Positions 1 through 8,102 are shown, counted from the first letter of the stretch. The stretch is DNA of 64,000 nt from UBA1563 sp041667115 (GCA_041667115.1 JBAYFO010000012.1:1-64000); one strand, 5' to 3'. Made by a program: numbers and translations. The notes: generated from the letters alone by a model not told the origin.

Positions 1-167
1 ATGCATTAACCTTAAATTCCGACGAATACCACTACTGGTTATTGAATAACAACTATAAATAGCGGAACTACAACTAAGAGTGGCTGTATTTTTATTGATT
101 GTGGAAATGAGTACGAGTATGTTTGCAGTGTCAATAAAATAAAAATAAAAACAAAAAGAGGATACAT
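1..167. other. Left-edge non-coding stretch
   Basis: I recognise no gene here. The stretch is AT-rich and ends in the leader of the HTH-pentapeptide gene, with an AGAGGA ribosome-binding site about 7 bases before the ATG at 168. A 65-residue reading frame on the minus strand (39-236) overlaps the start of the real gene and has no recognisable features, so I do not call it. Confidence 0.5.
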
Positions 168-1151
168 ATGGAAACTAAAATGATTGGCAATAAAATTGCC
201 GAAGCACGAAAGAAAATCAATATTTCTCAAGCTCAACTTGCGCAGAGTCTATTCATCAGTTCACAGGCAGTTGGAAAGTGGGAGCGCGGGGAATCAATGC
301 CGGACATCACTACTTTTAACCGTCTTGCGGAAATTCTGGGTGTCGACCTTAACTATTTCTCAGAAAACTTCCAATCCGTGGTCAATGGAATAGCATCTGT
401 TGAGCCCTTGGTTCTGAATTCGGTTGAATTGCCAACAGGAAATCAGAACCTGCCTACTGGAACGGTAGAGAAAAAGCTTAACTGGGATATGTCACGCGGT
501 AACTGGGTGGACGCTGACTTTTCCGGATTGAAAAATCTTCATGAAAAATTCAGTTCCTCCAACATGCAGCGCTGCAAGTTTATAGGTTCCGATTTGTCGG
601 GACTTCTTCTAAAAAGCAATAATGTAGATAGTTGTAACTTCTCAGGTTCAGACATAAGCAGCAGCCACGTTCAGAGATCCAACTTAACCAACAATCTATT
701 TAAGGACTGTAAACTGAAAGAAACTGAATTATCAAGAAGCAATATCAACGGCTGCGATTTCACCGGTGCCAATTTTACCGGGACAGAATTTTCAGAAAGC
801 TTTATCAGCGGTTGCGATTTCTCTGGTGCCGATTTTACCGGAGCGGCGTTTAAATCCGGTGGCATAGAGAACAACCAAATGGCTAATACAGTTTGGAATC
901 GTACCGCTTTTAATGCTATGTGGATTGTTAATATTGTTTTCGAGGGCATATTAGATGATTGTTATTTTGAAAACTGCTCTTTTAAAAAGGTGACATTCCG
1001 GAATTCAACGCTTACGAACACTTTCTTCAAAATCAAAAACAAGAGTTTGAAAGGTATTCAGTTTATAGACTGTCAAGCCGATCGGATGACATACGAATTC
1101 CTGAAACAAGGGAAAGCAGATTTAACCGGTATTACGTTGTTAACACCATAA
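168..1151 (+). CDS. XRE-family HTH protein fused to pentapeptide repeats
   Basis: Residues about 6-65 form a Cro/C1-type helix-turn-helix (Sxx-AVGKWERGESMPD-xxx-LAEILGV). From about residue 105 onward there is a right-handed pentapeptide-repeat domain with A(D/N)F/L-type units such as CDFTGANFTG and CDFSGADFTG. The ATG at 168 is preceded by AGAGGA. The HTH implies DNA binding; the pentapeptide beta-helix has no catalytic residues and may bind a ligand or partner, or mimic DNA. Similar HTH-pentapeptide fusions are, from memory, commoner in Firmicutes, and this gene looks less AT-rich than its neighbours, which would fit transfer. The regulated target is unknown; the gene stands alone in an accessory patch. 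Confidence 0.85.
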   Translation: METKMIGNKIAEARKKINISQAQLAQSLFISSQAVGKWERGESMPDITTFNRLAEILGVDLNYFSENFQSVVNGIASVEPLVLNSVELPTGNQNLPTGTVEKKLNWDMSRGNWVDADFSGLKNLHEKFSSSNMQRCKFIGSDLSGLLLKSNNVDSCNFSGSDISSSHVQRSNLTNNLFKDCKLKETELSRSNINGCDFTGANFTGTEFSESFISGCDFSGADFTGAAFKSGGIENNQMANTVWNRTAFNAMWIVNIVFEGILDDCYFENCSFKKVTFRNSTLTNTFFKIKNKSLKGIQFIDCQADRMTYEFLKQGKADLTGITLLTP

Positions 1152-1485
1152 CCCGGCAAAGCCGGAACCAAATAGTTGCTAATCATCGATTGGATGATAA
1201 ATGGCTGCATAACTGAATGAAAAACATTCATTCGTTTTATTTTAATCAGTCACCTTACGCAAAATTACGAAAACCGTAGGTCGATTCTCTGAATCGACCG
1301 TGCGTTTTACTTCAATTCGCTCTTTTATTGGTCGATTCTAAAAGCCATCAGAATCGATTTACACTACAATTTCAGACTTTTGTTTGAGGAGAATGATTAG
1401 CTCAAAAAGTTTTGGTTGTCGCTATGCTACGTTAAGGTTGACTAATAATCTTCGTTTTTAGTCAATATTAGCCCTTTCCTCCAAC
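1152..1485. other. Non-coding stretch with nested inverted repeats
   Basis: About 330 bases with no convincing gene. A short GC hairpin (CCGGC, 1153-1157; GCCGG, 1161-1165) follows the HTH-pentapeptide stop but lacks a T-run, so it is only a weak terminator. Two hairpins share the heptamer TCGATTC: a 9-bp stem at 1279-1299 and an 8-bp stem at 1332-1357. A third hairpin (TTGACTAA, 1438-1445; TTAGTCAA, 1458-1465) lies just before the 21-nt repeat array. Confidence 0.6.
1279..1357. repeat. Paired inverted repeats sharing TCGATTC
   Basis: GGTCGATTC (1279-1287) pairs with GAATCGACC (1291-1299) around a 3-nt loop. About 32 bases later TCGATTCT (1332-1339) pairs with AGAATCGA (1350-1357). The same heptamer therefore occurs four times in alternating orientation. 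It could be a pair of operator sites or a remnant of a small palindromic element. No T-run follows either hairpin, so termination is unlikely. Confidence 0.6.
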
Positions 1486-1491
1486 TTGAAA

Positions 1492-1926
1492 ATGTCTTCG
1501 GAACACTTGATAATGCTTTCGGAGCCCACGGGACTACCTTCGGAATGTGCGGGACTTTCTTCGGAGGTGACAAAACTATCTTCGGAACGCGCGGAGTTTC
1601 CTTCGGAGGTGACGAAATTACCTTCGGAACACGCGGGGTTTCCTTCGGAGGTGACGAAACTACCTTCGGAATGTGCGGGGCTTTCTTCGGAAGTTACAAA
1701 ACTATCTTCGGAACATGCGGGGCTTTCTTCGGAGTTCACAAAACTACCTTCGGAACGTGCGGGGTTCCCTTCGGAGGTGACGAAACTACCTTCGGAATAT
1801 GCGGGACTCTCTTCGGAGGTGACGAAACTACCTTCGGAACATGCGGGGCTTTCTTCGGAGGTGACGAAACTATCTTCGGAAGATGCCGGACTCTCATCGG
1901 AGGTGACGAATATGTCTTTTAAATGA
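1492..1926 (+). CDS. Possible heptad-repeat protein encoded by the tandem array
   Basis: The frame starting at ATG 1492 (TTG 1486 is also possible) encodes 144 residues made of heptads that alternate SE-x-AG-L/F-S/P and SEVTKL-S/P. In the first type the third residue varies (C, R, H, Y, D), while many other differences between copies fall at synonymous third positions, which favours this frame over the second open frame at 1545-1922. There is no Shine-Dalgarno site, signal peptide or known domain, and low-complexity DNA can keep frames open by chance. It may be a real repeat protein or simply a non-coding minisatellite. Confidence 0.3.
   Translation: MSSEHLIMLSEPTGLPSECAGLSSEVTKLSSERAEFPSEVTKLPSEHAGFPSEVTKLPSECAGLSSEVTKLSSEHAGLSSEFTKLPSERAGFPSEVTKLPSEYAGLSSEVTKLPSEHAGLSSEVTKLSSEDAGLSSEVTNMSFK
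1497..1916. repeat. 21-nt tandem repeat array, 20 units, 42-nt superperiod
   Basis: Twenty consecutive 21-base units start at 1497 and every 21 bases after that to 1896, without one indel. Nineteen begin with TTCGGA; the last begins ATCGGA. From about 1539 two unit types alternate: type A continues AAYRYGCGGGGCTTTC-like and type B continues GGTGACGAAACTACC-like, giving a 42-base higher-order period. Most differences between copies are transitions. Because the period is a multiple of three, two forward frames stay open and both strands encode Ser-Glu every seven residues. Confidence 0.95.
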
Positions 1927-1977
1927 GCAAGATTTTCTTTGCTGTGGAGTATACTATATTACCTTTTGTAATGAAAA

Positions 1978-2010
1978 AGACCTCCAGGATTTTAGAAACC
2001 CTGGAGGTCT
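1978..2010 (-). terminator. Rho-independent terminator of the amaB-like gene
   Basis: An 11-bp perfect stem (AGACCTCCAGG, 1978-1988; CCTGGAGGTCT, 2000-2010) encloses an 11-base loop. On the minus strand it is followed by a short T-run, and it lies about 35 bases past the stop of the aldehyde dehydrogenase gene. Confidence 0.85.
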
Positions 2011-2045
2011 GGTAATTTCAATTCTCCTTAGTTAAACCTTTTAAC

Positions 2046-3581
2046 CTATTCTATATCAAACTTGATCCCTTGTGCCAGAGGCATTGTGATTCCGTAGTTT
2101 ATCGTGTTAGTCTGTCTGCGCATGTAAGTTTTCCATGCATCGGAGCCTGATTCACGTCCGCCGCCGGTTTCCTTCTCACCGCCAAATGCTCCGCCGATTT
2201 CCGCGCCGGAAGTCCCGATGTTTACATTGGCTATACCGCAGTCACTTCCCCATGCAGAGAGAAATTCTTCAACTTCGCGCATGTTATTGCTAAAAATGGA
2301 GGAAGATAATCCTTGCACTACATTGTTATTTAAAGAGATAGCATTATTCACTTCACCGGAATATTTGATTAAATAAAGGATAGGTGCAAAAGTTTCTTCT
2401 TGAACAATTTTATAATGGTTTTCAGCTTCTACAATTGCCGGGCGCACGTAACATCCCGAAGCATAATCTGCTCCTTCCATTACTTCACCGCCAAATAACA
2501 CTGCTCCTCCTTCAGCTTTCGCATGTTCAAGAGCCATTTGGAAAAGTTTAACAGCTGATTTATCGATCAGTGGTCCTACATGGTTCTTTACATCCAAAGG
2601 ATCACCAATTTTCAAACTGGTGTAAGCCTTTACTAAAGAGTCTTTTACCTTGTCATAGATGGAGTCATGAATTATAAGCCGTCTAGTACTTGTACATCTT
2701 TGTCCCGCAGTTCCTACCGCTCCAAAAACAACCGCTGGAATTGCCATTTTAAGATCTGCATCAGGCGTTAAGATAATAGCATTATTACCACCAAGCTCAA
2801 GAATTGCTCTTCCGAACCTTCCGGCAATAACTTGCGATGCATGCTTCCCAACAGCAGTTGATCCCGTGATAGAGATAAGAGGAATACGCTTATCATTTAA
2901 TAACTGCTCCCCTATCGTTGAACCTTTCCCAACGATCAGAGAGAATATCCCTTCCGGTAAATCATTCTCTTTTAAGACCTGTGCAACAATTTTCTGTGTT
3001 GCAATTGCAGTAAGGGGAACTTTAGAAGAAGGTTTCCAGATATTCACGTCTCCGCAAACGGCGGCAAGCATTGCGTTCCATGCCCAGACTGCCACAGGAA
3101 AGTTAAACGCCGACACTGTTACAACAATACCTAAAGGATGATATTGATCATACATTCTGTGGTTTGGTCTCTCTGAATGCATCGTAAAGCCGTATAACTG
3201 ACGGGAAAGTCCCACTGCGAAGTCGCAAATATCAATCATTTCCTGAACTTCTCCCCATCCTTCTTGCAAAGATTTTCCCATTTCATACGAAACGAGACGC
3301 CCTAGAGGGTCTTTATATTCCCGTAATTTCAATCCGATCTGTCTTACAATCTCTCCTCTTTTAGGAGCAGGAACATGTCTCCATTCTTGAAAAGCTTTAT
3401 CCGCCGTAGCAACAATCACTTCATAATCAGATACAGAAGCTTGAAACACTGAGCCGATAAATTCCCCATTAACAGGGGAAGAAATGTTTAGTTTTGCTTC
3501 AGATTTTGATTGGTTCCATGTTTGTCCGGTAGATGAGCCGTAATTTTCTTTTTGAATACCTAGTTTCGATAAAAATTCCAT
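2046..3581 (-). CDS. amaB: L-aminoadipate-semialdehyde dehydrogenase (ALDH7 family)
   Basis: This 511-residue protein has the NAD-dependent aldehyde dehydrogenase fold: AFNFP near residue 160, IWKPSSK near 183, the NAD-binding ITGSTAVGK, the general base Glu262 in ELGGNNA and the catalytic cysteine Cys296 in GQRCTS. The length and the GSDAWKTYMRRQTNTINYG C-terminus match the antiquitin/ALDH7A1 family, which oxidises alpha-aminoadipate semialdehyde to 2-aminoadipate. Its divergent neighbour is L-lysine 6-transaminase, which makes that substrate, so the pair forms a lysine catabolic route. Specificity is inferred from family and context. A strong terminator follows the gene. Confidence 0.9.
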   Translation of the reverse strand: MEFLSKLGIQKENYGSSTGQTWNQSKSEAKLNISSPVNGEFIGSVFQASVSDYEVIVATADKAFQEWRHVPAPKRGEIVRQIGLKLREYKDPLGRLVSYEMGKSLQEGWGEVQEMIDICDFAVGLSRQLYGFTMHSERPNHRMYDQYHPLGIVVTVSAFNFPVAVWAWNAMLAAVCGDVNIWKPSSKVPLTAIATQKIVAQVLKENDLPEGIFSLIVGKGSTIGEQLLNDKRIPLISITGSTAVGKHASQVIAGRFGRAILELGGNNAIILTPDADLKMAIPAVVFGAVGTAGQRCTSTRRLIIHDSIYDKVKDSLVKAYTSLKIGDPLDVKNHVGPLIDKSAVKLFQMALEHAKAEGGAVLFGGEVMEGADYASGCYVRPAIVEAENHYKIVQEETFAPILYLIKYSGEVNNAISLNNNVVQGLSSSIFSNNMREVEEFLSAWGSDCGIANVNIGTSGAEIGGAFGGEKETGGGRESGSDAWKTYMRRQTNTINYGITMPLAQGIKFDIE

Positions 3582-3882
3582 TAGATCTTCCTTAATTTTA
3601 ATAATCGTAGTATCAAACTTATCGAGATTTTTGCAGATTAAAAAACCATCCCTTCTAGGGGAGGCTTAAATTATTTTTAAGCAAAGCCCTTGAAAATTAT
3701 TACCTCAAAGCTTAACTTGCAAAGAGAAAAAATTATGATTTACACAATGTTTAATATTCCCCCGGACAAAAGCAAAAGTTTAAGGAACTATTTAGTTTCC
3801 CGCTTCGAAAACCTCTTCTAGATTTCAGCTTATCTCTAAACTTTTAATTAATATTTTTTTTTCATCTCATTTAGAGGTTTTT
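3582..3882. promoter_or_regulatory. Divergent intergenic region between amaB and lat
   Basis: The 300-base gap must hold the promoters of both lysine-degradation genes. It contains an inverted repeat GCTTAAA (3664-3670) and TTTAAGC (3676-3682) separated by five bases, and a smaller CCCT/AGGG repeat at 3650-3660. Either could be an operator, but I recognise no known site. A GAGG Shine-Dalgarno sequence sits just before the lat ATG at 3883. No riboswitch fold was recognised. Confidence 0.4.
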
Positions 3883-5241
3883 ATGAACAACGCTGAACTT
3901 AAAGAGTTTACCTCTTTACAACATAAATCAATTGATCCGAATTTTGTCCACGAGACATTAAAAAAGTATATGCTTGTCGACGGCTTTGACATTGTACTCG
4001 ACTTGCAAAAAAGTCATGGTGTTTATCTTGTTGACGAAAAGACAAATGATGAATACTTAGACTTCTTTTCCTTCTTTGCTTCTTCTCCGTTGGGGATGAA
4101 TCATCCAAAGCTTCAGGGAAATGACTTTAAGGAGAAACTTCTTACGGCTGCATTAAATAAGCCTTCTAATTCCGATATCTACTCAACATTCATGGCTGAA
4201 TTTGTAGAAACATTTGCGACTATAGCAAAACCTGATCATTTCAAATATTTATTCTTTGTTGATGGCGGTACCCTTGCAGTTGAAAATGGCTTGAAAGTTG
4301 CTTTCGATTGGAAAGTTCAGAAAAACTTTAAGAAAGGTCATACAAAAGAAGTCGGGCATAAAGTACTTCACTTTAAAGAGGCGTTCCACGGCAGAAGCGG
4401 TTATACGTTATCATTAACAAACACCGATCCTAACAAAATTAACTATTTCCCTAAGTTTGATTGGCCGAGGATTTCAAATCCGAAGATCATTTTCCCTCTT
4501 GAAGAGCATTTAGCTGAAGTAATAAAGTCGGAAGAAACCGCACTAGCGCAGATCAATCAAGCGATAAAAGAGAATCCGGATGATATTGCCGTAATTATTT
4601 TAGAGCCAATCCAGGGAGAAGGGGGAGATAATTTCTTCCGCAAAGAGTTTTTCTTAAAGCTCCGTCAAATTGCGGATGAACATGACATTCTTCTTATGTT
4701 TGATGAAGTACAGACCGGAATGGGAATGACGGGCAAAATGTGGGCTTCTGAATATTACGTTTTACCGGATATAATTTCCTTTGGAAAAAAAGCTCAAGTC
4801 TGCGGAATTATGGTAAGCGATAGAATTGATGATGTTGCAGAGCATTGTTTCAGAAAATCAAGCAGAATAAATTCTACATGGGGTTCAAATCTCCCCGATA
4901 TGGTTCGTTCTACACGGATGCTTGAAGTAATGCAAGAAGATAATCTTTTAGCTCATGTTCAGGAGACCGGTGATTACTTACTAAATCAGTTGAATATTTT
5001 ACAACTTGAATATCCTACCATTATTGAACATGCCCGCGGCTTAGGGTTAATGTGTGCATTTGATTTCAAGAGCGCTGAAACAAGAAACCAATACGTAAAA
5101 GAATGTTTCAACAATAAATTAATTCAGTTGGGTTGCGGATCTAAAACTGTCCGTTTTAGAACTCCCATAATAATTTCTCAGGATGAGATCGACAAAGGTT
5201 TGAAAATTATCCGCAATGTTTTAAATTCCCTGCGTAAATAA
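3883..5241 (+). CDS. lat: L-lysine 6-transaminase
   Basis: A class III PLP-dependent aminotransferase of 452 residues. It transfers the epsilon-amino group of lysine to 2-oxoglutarate, giving alpha-aminoadipate semialdehyde. Visible motifs are FVDGGTLAVENGLK near residue 130, the PLP-contacting Asp-Glu pair in FDEVQTGMG near 274 and the Schiff-base lysine in ISFGKKAQVCG near 302, a sequence typical of the LAT subfamily. The ATG is preceded by GAGG. Its position opposite the semialdehyde dehydrogenase supports the assignment. An 8-bp hairpin lies downstream. Confidence 0.93.
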   Translation: MNNAELKEFTSLQHKSIDPNFVHETLKKYMLVDGFDIVLDLQKSHGVYLVDEKTNDEYLDFFSFFASSPLGMNHPKLQGNDFKEKLLTAALNKPSNSDIYSTFMAEFVETFATIAKPDHFKYLFFVDGGTLAVENGLKVAFDWKVQKNFKKGHTKEVGHKVLHFKEAFHGRSGYTLSLTNTDPNKINYFPKFDWPRISNPKIIFPLEEHLAEVIKSEETALAQINQAIKENPDDIAVIILEPIQGEGGDNFFRKEFFLKLRQIADEHDILLMFDEVQTGMGMTGKMWASEYYVLPDIISFGKKAQVCGIMVSDRIDDVAEHCFRKSSRINSTWGSNLPDMVRSTRMLEVMQEDNLLAHVQETGDYLLNQLNILQLEYPTIIEHARGLGLMCAFDFKSAETRNQYVKECFNNKLIQLGCGSKTVRFRTPIIISQDEIDKGLKIIRNVLNSLRK

Positions 5242-5269
5242 ATTAATTTAATTAAACTACTTGCACGAG

Positions 5270-5293
5270 ACGGCTCCAATTTAACGGAGCCGT
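5270..5293 (+). terminator. Hairpin downstream of lat
   Basis: ACGGCTCC (5270-5277) pairs with GGAGCCGT (5286-5293) around an 8-base loop. The following sequence is T-rich but interrupted, so it is a moderate terminator. Confidence 0.6.
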
Positions 5294-5382
5294 TGTCGTT
5301 TTAAATTGAACACCCTGATAAACTTTTCATTTTAAACATACCAAGGAGTTCGTTAACTTTCTTAAAAATAAATGGAGCTTTT

Positions 5383-6228
5383 TTGAATAAGGTACTCATA
5401 CTATTTGTTTTGTTAACCGGCATTCTCTTTTCTCAAGATTATGAATTGACCAATCAGTTCGAGGCGTTTTCTGAAGCGACTTCCTTTGCGTTATCTCCCC
5501 AAGGATACTTTTATGTTTCGGATAACGGTAGTGATGAAATTATCAAATTAGATTCGCTCGGCAATCAGGTAAGCACTTATGGAGGTTACGGCTGGGGAAA
5601 CGGACAGTTTGATTACCCAATTGATGTTTCATTAAATACGCTTAGTATCTTTGTCACTGATAAAAACAACCATTCGGTGCAGCGCTTCGACAAAGATCTA
5701 AATTTTATTTCACGTCTTTATACGCGCGACAGAAATAACGAAACTTCATTCGGATTCCCGTTGAGTGCTGATGTTTCAAATATGGGCGACTTATTTGTCC
5801 TCGACTCAGAGAACAAACGAATTTTGAAATTTGACATCTTCGGAAAATTTGTCCTAAAGTTCGGCGGTTTTGAGGATGGTGATTTTTCTTTTAAAGACCC
5901 TAAGAAGTTAATTGTTACCGAAAATAATAATGTGATGGTTCTCGATGGTAAGAGTTTATTAATTTTCGATCTCTTTGGGAATGGATTGAACATTACACCA
6001 TTGCCGGAGAATTTTACTTCGATTGATAAATACTATAATACAATCTCATTGACCGGCGATAGTTCCATTTACGTCTCTTCTTTCGAGGCTAATGAGTTAT
6101 TCTTCAGAAAGCTGCTTCTTCCCGATTTGCCGGATACCGGCGTTTTTAATGCTTCGCTGGTTGTCGGGAATAAAGTATACGCACTTACGAATACATCCAT
6201 ATATTGTTTTTTGCTCATTGAAAAATAA
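5383..6228 (+). CDS. Secreted NHL-type beta-propeller protein
   Basis: The 281-residue protein starts at a TTG (5383) with GGAG about 6 bases upstream; the nearby ATG at 5372 is out of frame and stops at once. Residues 1-18 are a signal peptide. The rest carries repeated propeller strands such as GYFYVSDNGSDEIIKLDSLG, VTDKNNHSVQRFD and FVLDSENKRILKFD, typical of NHL/six-bladed propellers. These usually act as binding scaffolds. There is no lipobox and no catalytic residue is evident. It abuts the DUF2085 gene, suggesting cotranscription. Confidence 0.75.
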   Translation: MNKVLILFVLLTGILFSQDYELTNQFEAFSEATSFALSPQGYFYVSDNGSDEIIKLDSLGNQVSTYGGYGWGNGQFDYPIDVSLNTLSIFVTDKNNHSVQRFDKDLNFISRLYTRDRNNETSFGFPLSADVSNMGDLFVLDSENKRILKFDIFGKFVLKFGGFEDGDFSFKDPKKLIVTENNNVMVLDGKSLLIFDLFGNGLNITPLPENFTSIDKYYNTISLTGDSSIYVSSFEANELFFRKLLLPDLPDTGVFNASLVVGNKVYALTNTSIYCFLLIEK

Positions 6229-6229
6229 A

Positions 6230-6688
6230 TTGATTGTACTATTCATTCTCTTTCTTTCAGCAATCTGGATAGCAGGGTTCTCGGTCTTCTCTTTTCTTCC
6301 AAAAGATAACTCTTTGCAAGCTTTTTATCCTTTTCTTAAAATGAGTTATGGAAGAGTTTGCCATCAACATCATGACAAATGCTATTCAATTAACGGTTCA
6401 TACTTTTTAGTCTGTTCAAGATGTACCGGAATATACATCGGGGCTTTCATCGGAATACTTACTGCGTTTCTTCCGATAGAAAAATACTTTTCTTCCGCCT
6501 TCAAGTATTTCATCTTCTTTGCACTAATACTTTTAGCAGATGTGTTGATCAATAATTTTATTTTCGTTTCGTACGATAAGACGACGGCGTTTTTTACCGG
6601 ATATCTTTTTTCTTTTTTTGCCGTCAACTTTGTTATTTTAGAATTAAAAAGAAATAATTTCTTGAACACTTTTAAAAGAGACCTTTAA
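6230..6688 (+). CDS. DUF2085-family membrane protein
   Basis: The protein carries the DUF2085 signature: a CHQ-type cysteine/histidine cluster (RVCHQHHDKCY) followed by VCSRCTGIYIG and hydrophobic segments before and after. The cysteine pattern suggests metal binding or redox chemistry, but the function is unknown. I chose TTG 6230, directly after the upstream stop, because the ATG at 6092 would overlap the propeller gene by about 137 bases and add residues unlike the family. No clear Shine-Dalgarno site decides it. The next gene starts 5 bases after the stop. Confidence 0.75.
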   Translation: MIVLFILFLSAIWIAGFSVFSFLPKDNSLQAFYPFLKMSYGRVCHQHHDKCYSINGSYFLVCSRCTGIYIGAFIGILTAFLPIEKYFSSAFKYFIFFALILLADVLINNFIFVSYDKTTAFFTGYLFSFFAVNFVILELKRNNFLNTFKRDL

Positions 6689-6692
6689 TATT

Positions 6693-7199
6693 ATGAAAAA
6701 TAAAATCTCACCGGCAATTGTCTGCGGGTTCGGCGCTGCTGTATTAGGTATAATCCCCGGTGTAAAAAGTTTTGGTTGTTGTTTGCTGCTTCCGGCTTCG
6801 ACGGTTCTCAGTCTCTATTTTTATTTGCGGATTACTTCATTCGCCCATAGTATTACTCCAAAGACGGCACTGTTTATAGGTTTAATAACAGGTGTATCAT
6901 CGGCTTTCTTCTCCGGCTTTTTTGATATTATTATCACTTATATTTTCCGCACGAACGATCTTGTTTTCAGCTTGCCGCAGGTTGAAATTCTTCTCAGCTC
7001 TTACAACCTGGGAGATATAGGCAAAGAGACCATTAATCTTCTGAGAGGTATGAGTAAAGAGATCACCTTGTATGGGTTTTCCCCTTTGTACGCAACTTAT
7101 CTTCTTTTTAGCAATCTTTTTATCGACTCAATCTTTGGCATGATCGGCGGGCTTATCGGCATGTCCATTTTCAACAAAAAATATTTCATAAAATCATGA
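6693..7199 (+). CDS. Small multi-pass membrane protein, unknown
   Basis: The 168-residue sequence has about four hydrophobic segments, at roughly residues 7-30, 32-48, 58-85 and 130-160. The second contains a Cys-Cys pair (KSFGCCLLLP). I do not recognise a family. It overlaps the next gene by four bases (ATGA) and follows the DUF2085 gene closely, so the genes from 5383 to 7495 probably form one transcription unit. Confidence 0.65.
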   Translation: MKNKISPAIVCGFGAAVLGIIPGVKSFGCCLLLPASTVLSLYFYLRITSFAHSITPKTALFIGLITGVSSAFFSGFFDIIITYIFRTNDLVFSLPQVEILLSSYNLGDIGKETINLLRGMSKEITLYGFSPLYATYLLFSNLFIDSIFGMIGGLIGMSIFNKKYFIKS

Positions 7200-7495
7200 T
7201 TACTGCATTTATCTTTTTTGCTCATTATATCTTTACAATAATTATTTTCACAAAAAAATGGCAGGATGAGAACCTTCCCGGCGCTCTTCTTAATATTGGT
7301 TTGATCGGTGTATTGTTTGCCGTTGGATGGACAACAACAACAATGATTGCACAGATTTTTATGAAACCTGAAGGGCTGGGCATCTTTTATGACCGGGATA
7401 CATTTGCGCTTACGCTATTAGCTGTTGCAGAATATTTTTTCTATAGAATGTATTACAAAGATTTGTTTATTGAAGCCGGTACGGGAAAACAATAA
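7196..7495 (+). CDS. Small membrane protein, unknown
   Basis: This 99-residue protein has two or three hydrophobic segments, the clearest at residues 1-20 and 31-52, the latter with GWTTTTMIAQIF. Its start overlaps the previous stop (ATGA) and its end overlaps the convergent tonB gene by 29 bases. No family is recognised. Confidence 0.6.
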   Translation: MITAFIFFAHYIFTIIIFTKKWQDENLPGALLNIGLIGVLFAVGWTTTTMIAQIFMKPEGLGIFYDRDTFALTLLAVAEYFFYRMYYKDLFIEAGTGKQ

Positions 7496-8102
7496 TTGCA
7501 AATTGTTCGGTCTTTTTCTGACGTAAAGGAAGCGGTTCAAACCTCCACTGGCGTAACGAATTGATTGCGGCATTTTCAAGTTTTGTATCCGCTTTTGTAA
7601 GCGGAAAGATAGTCCCAACTGTTCCATCCGGCAAAATTGAAAAACGGAGTCTGATATCAATCTCTTTATTTACTCCCTCCGGATATCCTGGAAGAATATA
7701 ACTGTAAATCTTTCGCTTCCCGTTACCACCCCACTCGATATCAAAGCCGGTACCGCCTATTCCTAGTCCATTATTTCCCTTCTGCTCAACAACTTTTTCT
7801 TCATTTTTCTTTTTCGAAGTGACCGGAACTTCATTTTCGAACGTGTTTTTTACTTCCGGTAGTGCAACATCTTCTTTTGACTTTTCTACTACCTCTTCAT
7901 GCTTCTTTTCTTCGATAGTGGAGACAACCTTATTCCCGCTTGCGCCGGATGAACCGCTGGAAATGCCGCCAAAACCAACTTCGACATATTCCTTTACCGG
8001 ATATTCAACTTCTAATTTCAAATAATAAAACAGCACCAAAAGCCCTAGGTGAAATATAATTGAAATGAGGTAAGAAGTATTTCTTGTTTTACGTTCTGTC
8101 AT
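7467..8102 (-). CDS. tonB: TonB-family energy transducer
   Basis: The 211-residue protein has a cytoplasmic MTERKTRN tail, one transmembrane helix at about residues 10-28, a periplasmic low-complexity Glu/Lys/Ser/Gly linker and a C-terminal TonB-like domain from about 130 (ILPGYPEGVNKEIDIRLRFS to LRQWRFEPLP). It would transmit ExbBD-driven motion to an outer-membrane partner. It is the last gene of an operon with exbD, exbB, an HU-like/SPOR protein, a beta-barrel and a large TPR protein. The linker is Glu/Lys-rich rather than proline-rich as in the classical protein. Confidence 0.85.
   Translation of the reverse strand: MTERKTRNTSYLISIIFHLGLLVLFYYLKLEVEYPVKEYVEVGFGGISSGSSGASGNKVVSTIEEKKHEEVVEKSKEDVALPEVKNTFENEVPVTSKKKNEEKVVEQKGNNGLGIGGTGFDIEWGGNGKRKIYSYILPGYPEGVNKEIDIRLRFSILPDGTVGTIFPLTKADTKLENAAINSLRQWRFEPLPLRQKKTEQFAIIVFPYRLQ

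Noticed and set aside
39..236. 65-residue minus-strand reading frame at the left edge
   Set aside because: It overlaps the start of the HTH gene and its ribosome-binding site and has no recognisable feature.
1458..1739. Minus-strand frame in the tandem array
   Set aside because: It is a mirror effect of the near-palindromic TTCGGAA core, covers only part of the array and lacks a ribosome-binding site.
1497..1916. CRISPR array
   Set aside because: Units are contiguous 21-mers with no spacers, and the copies differ throughout.
6092..6229. Upstream start for the DUF2085 protein
   Set aside because: It would overlap the propeller gene by 137 bases and add residues that do not fit the family.
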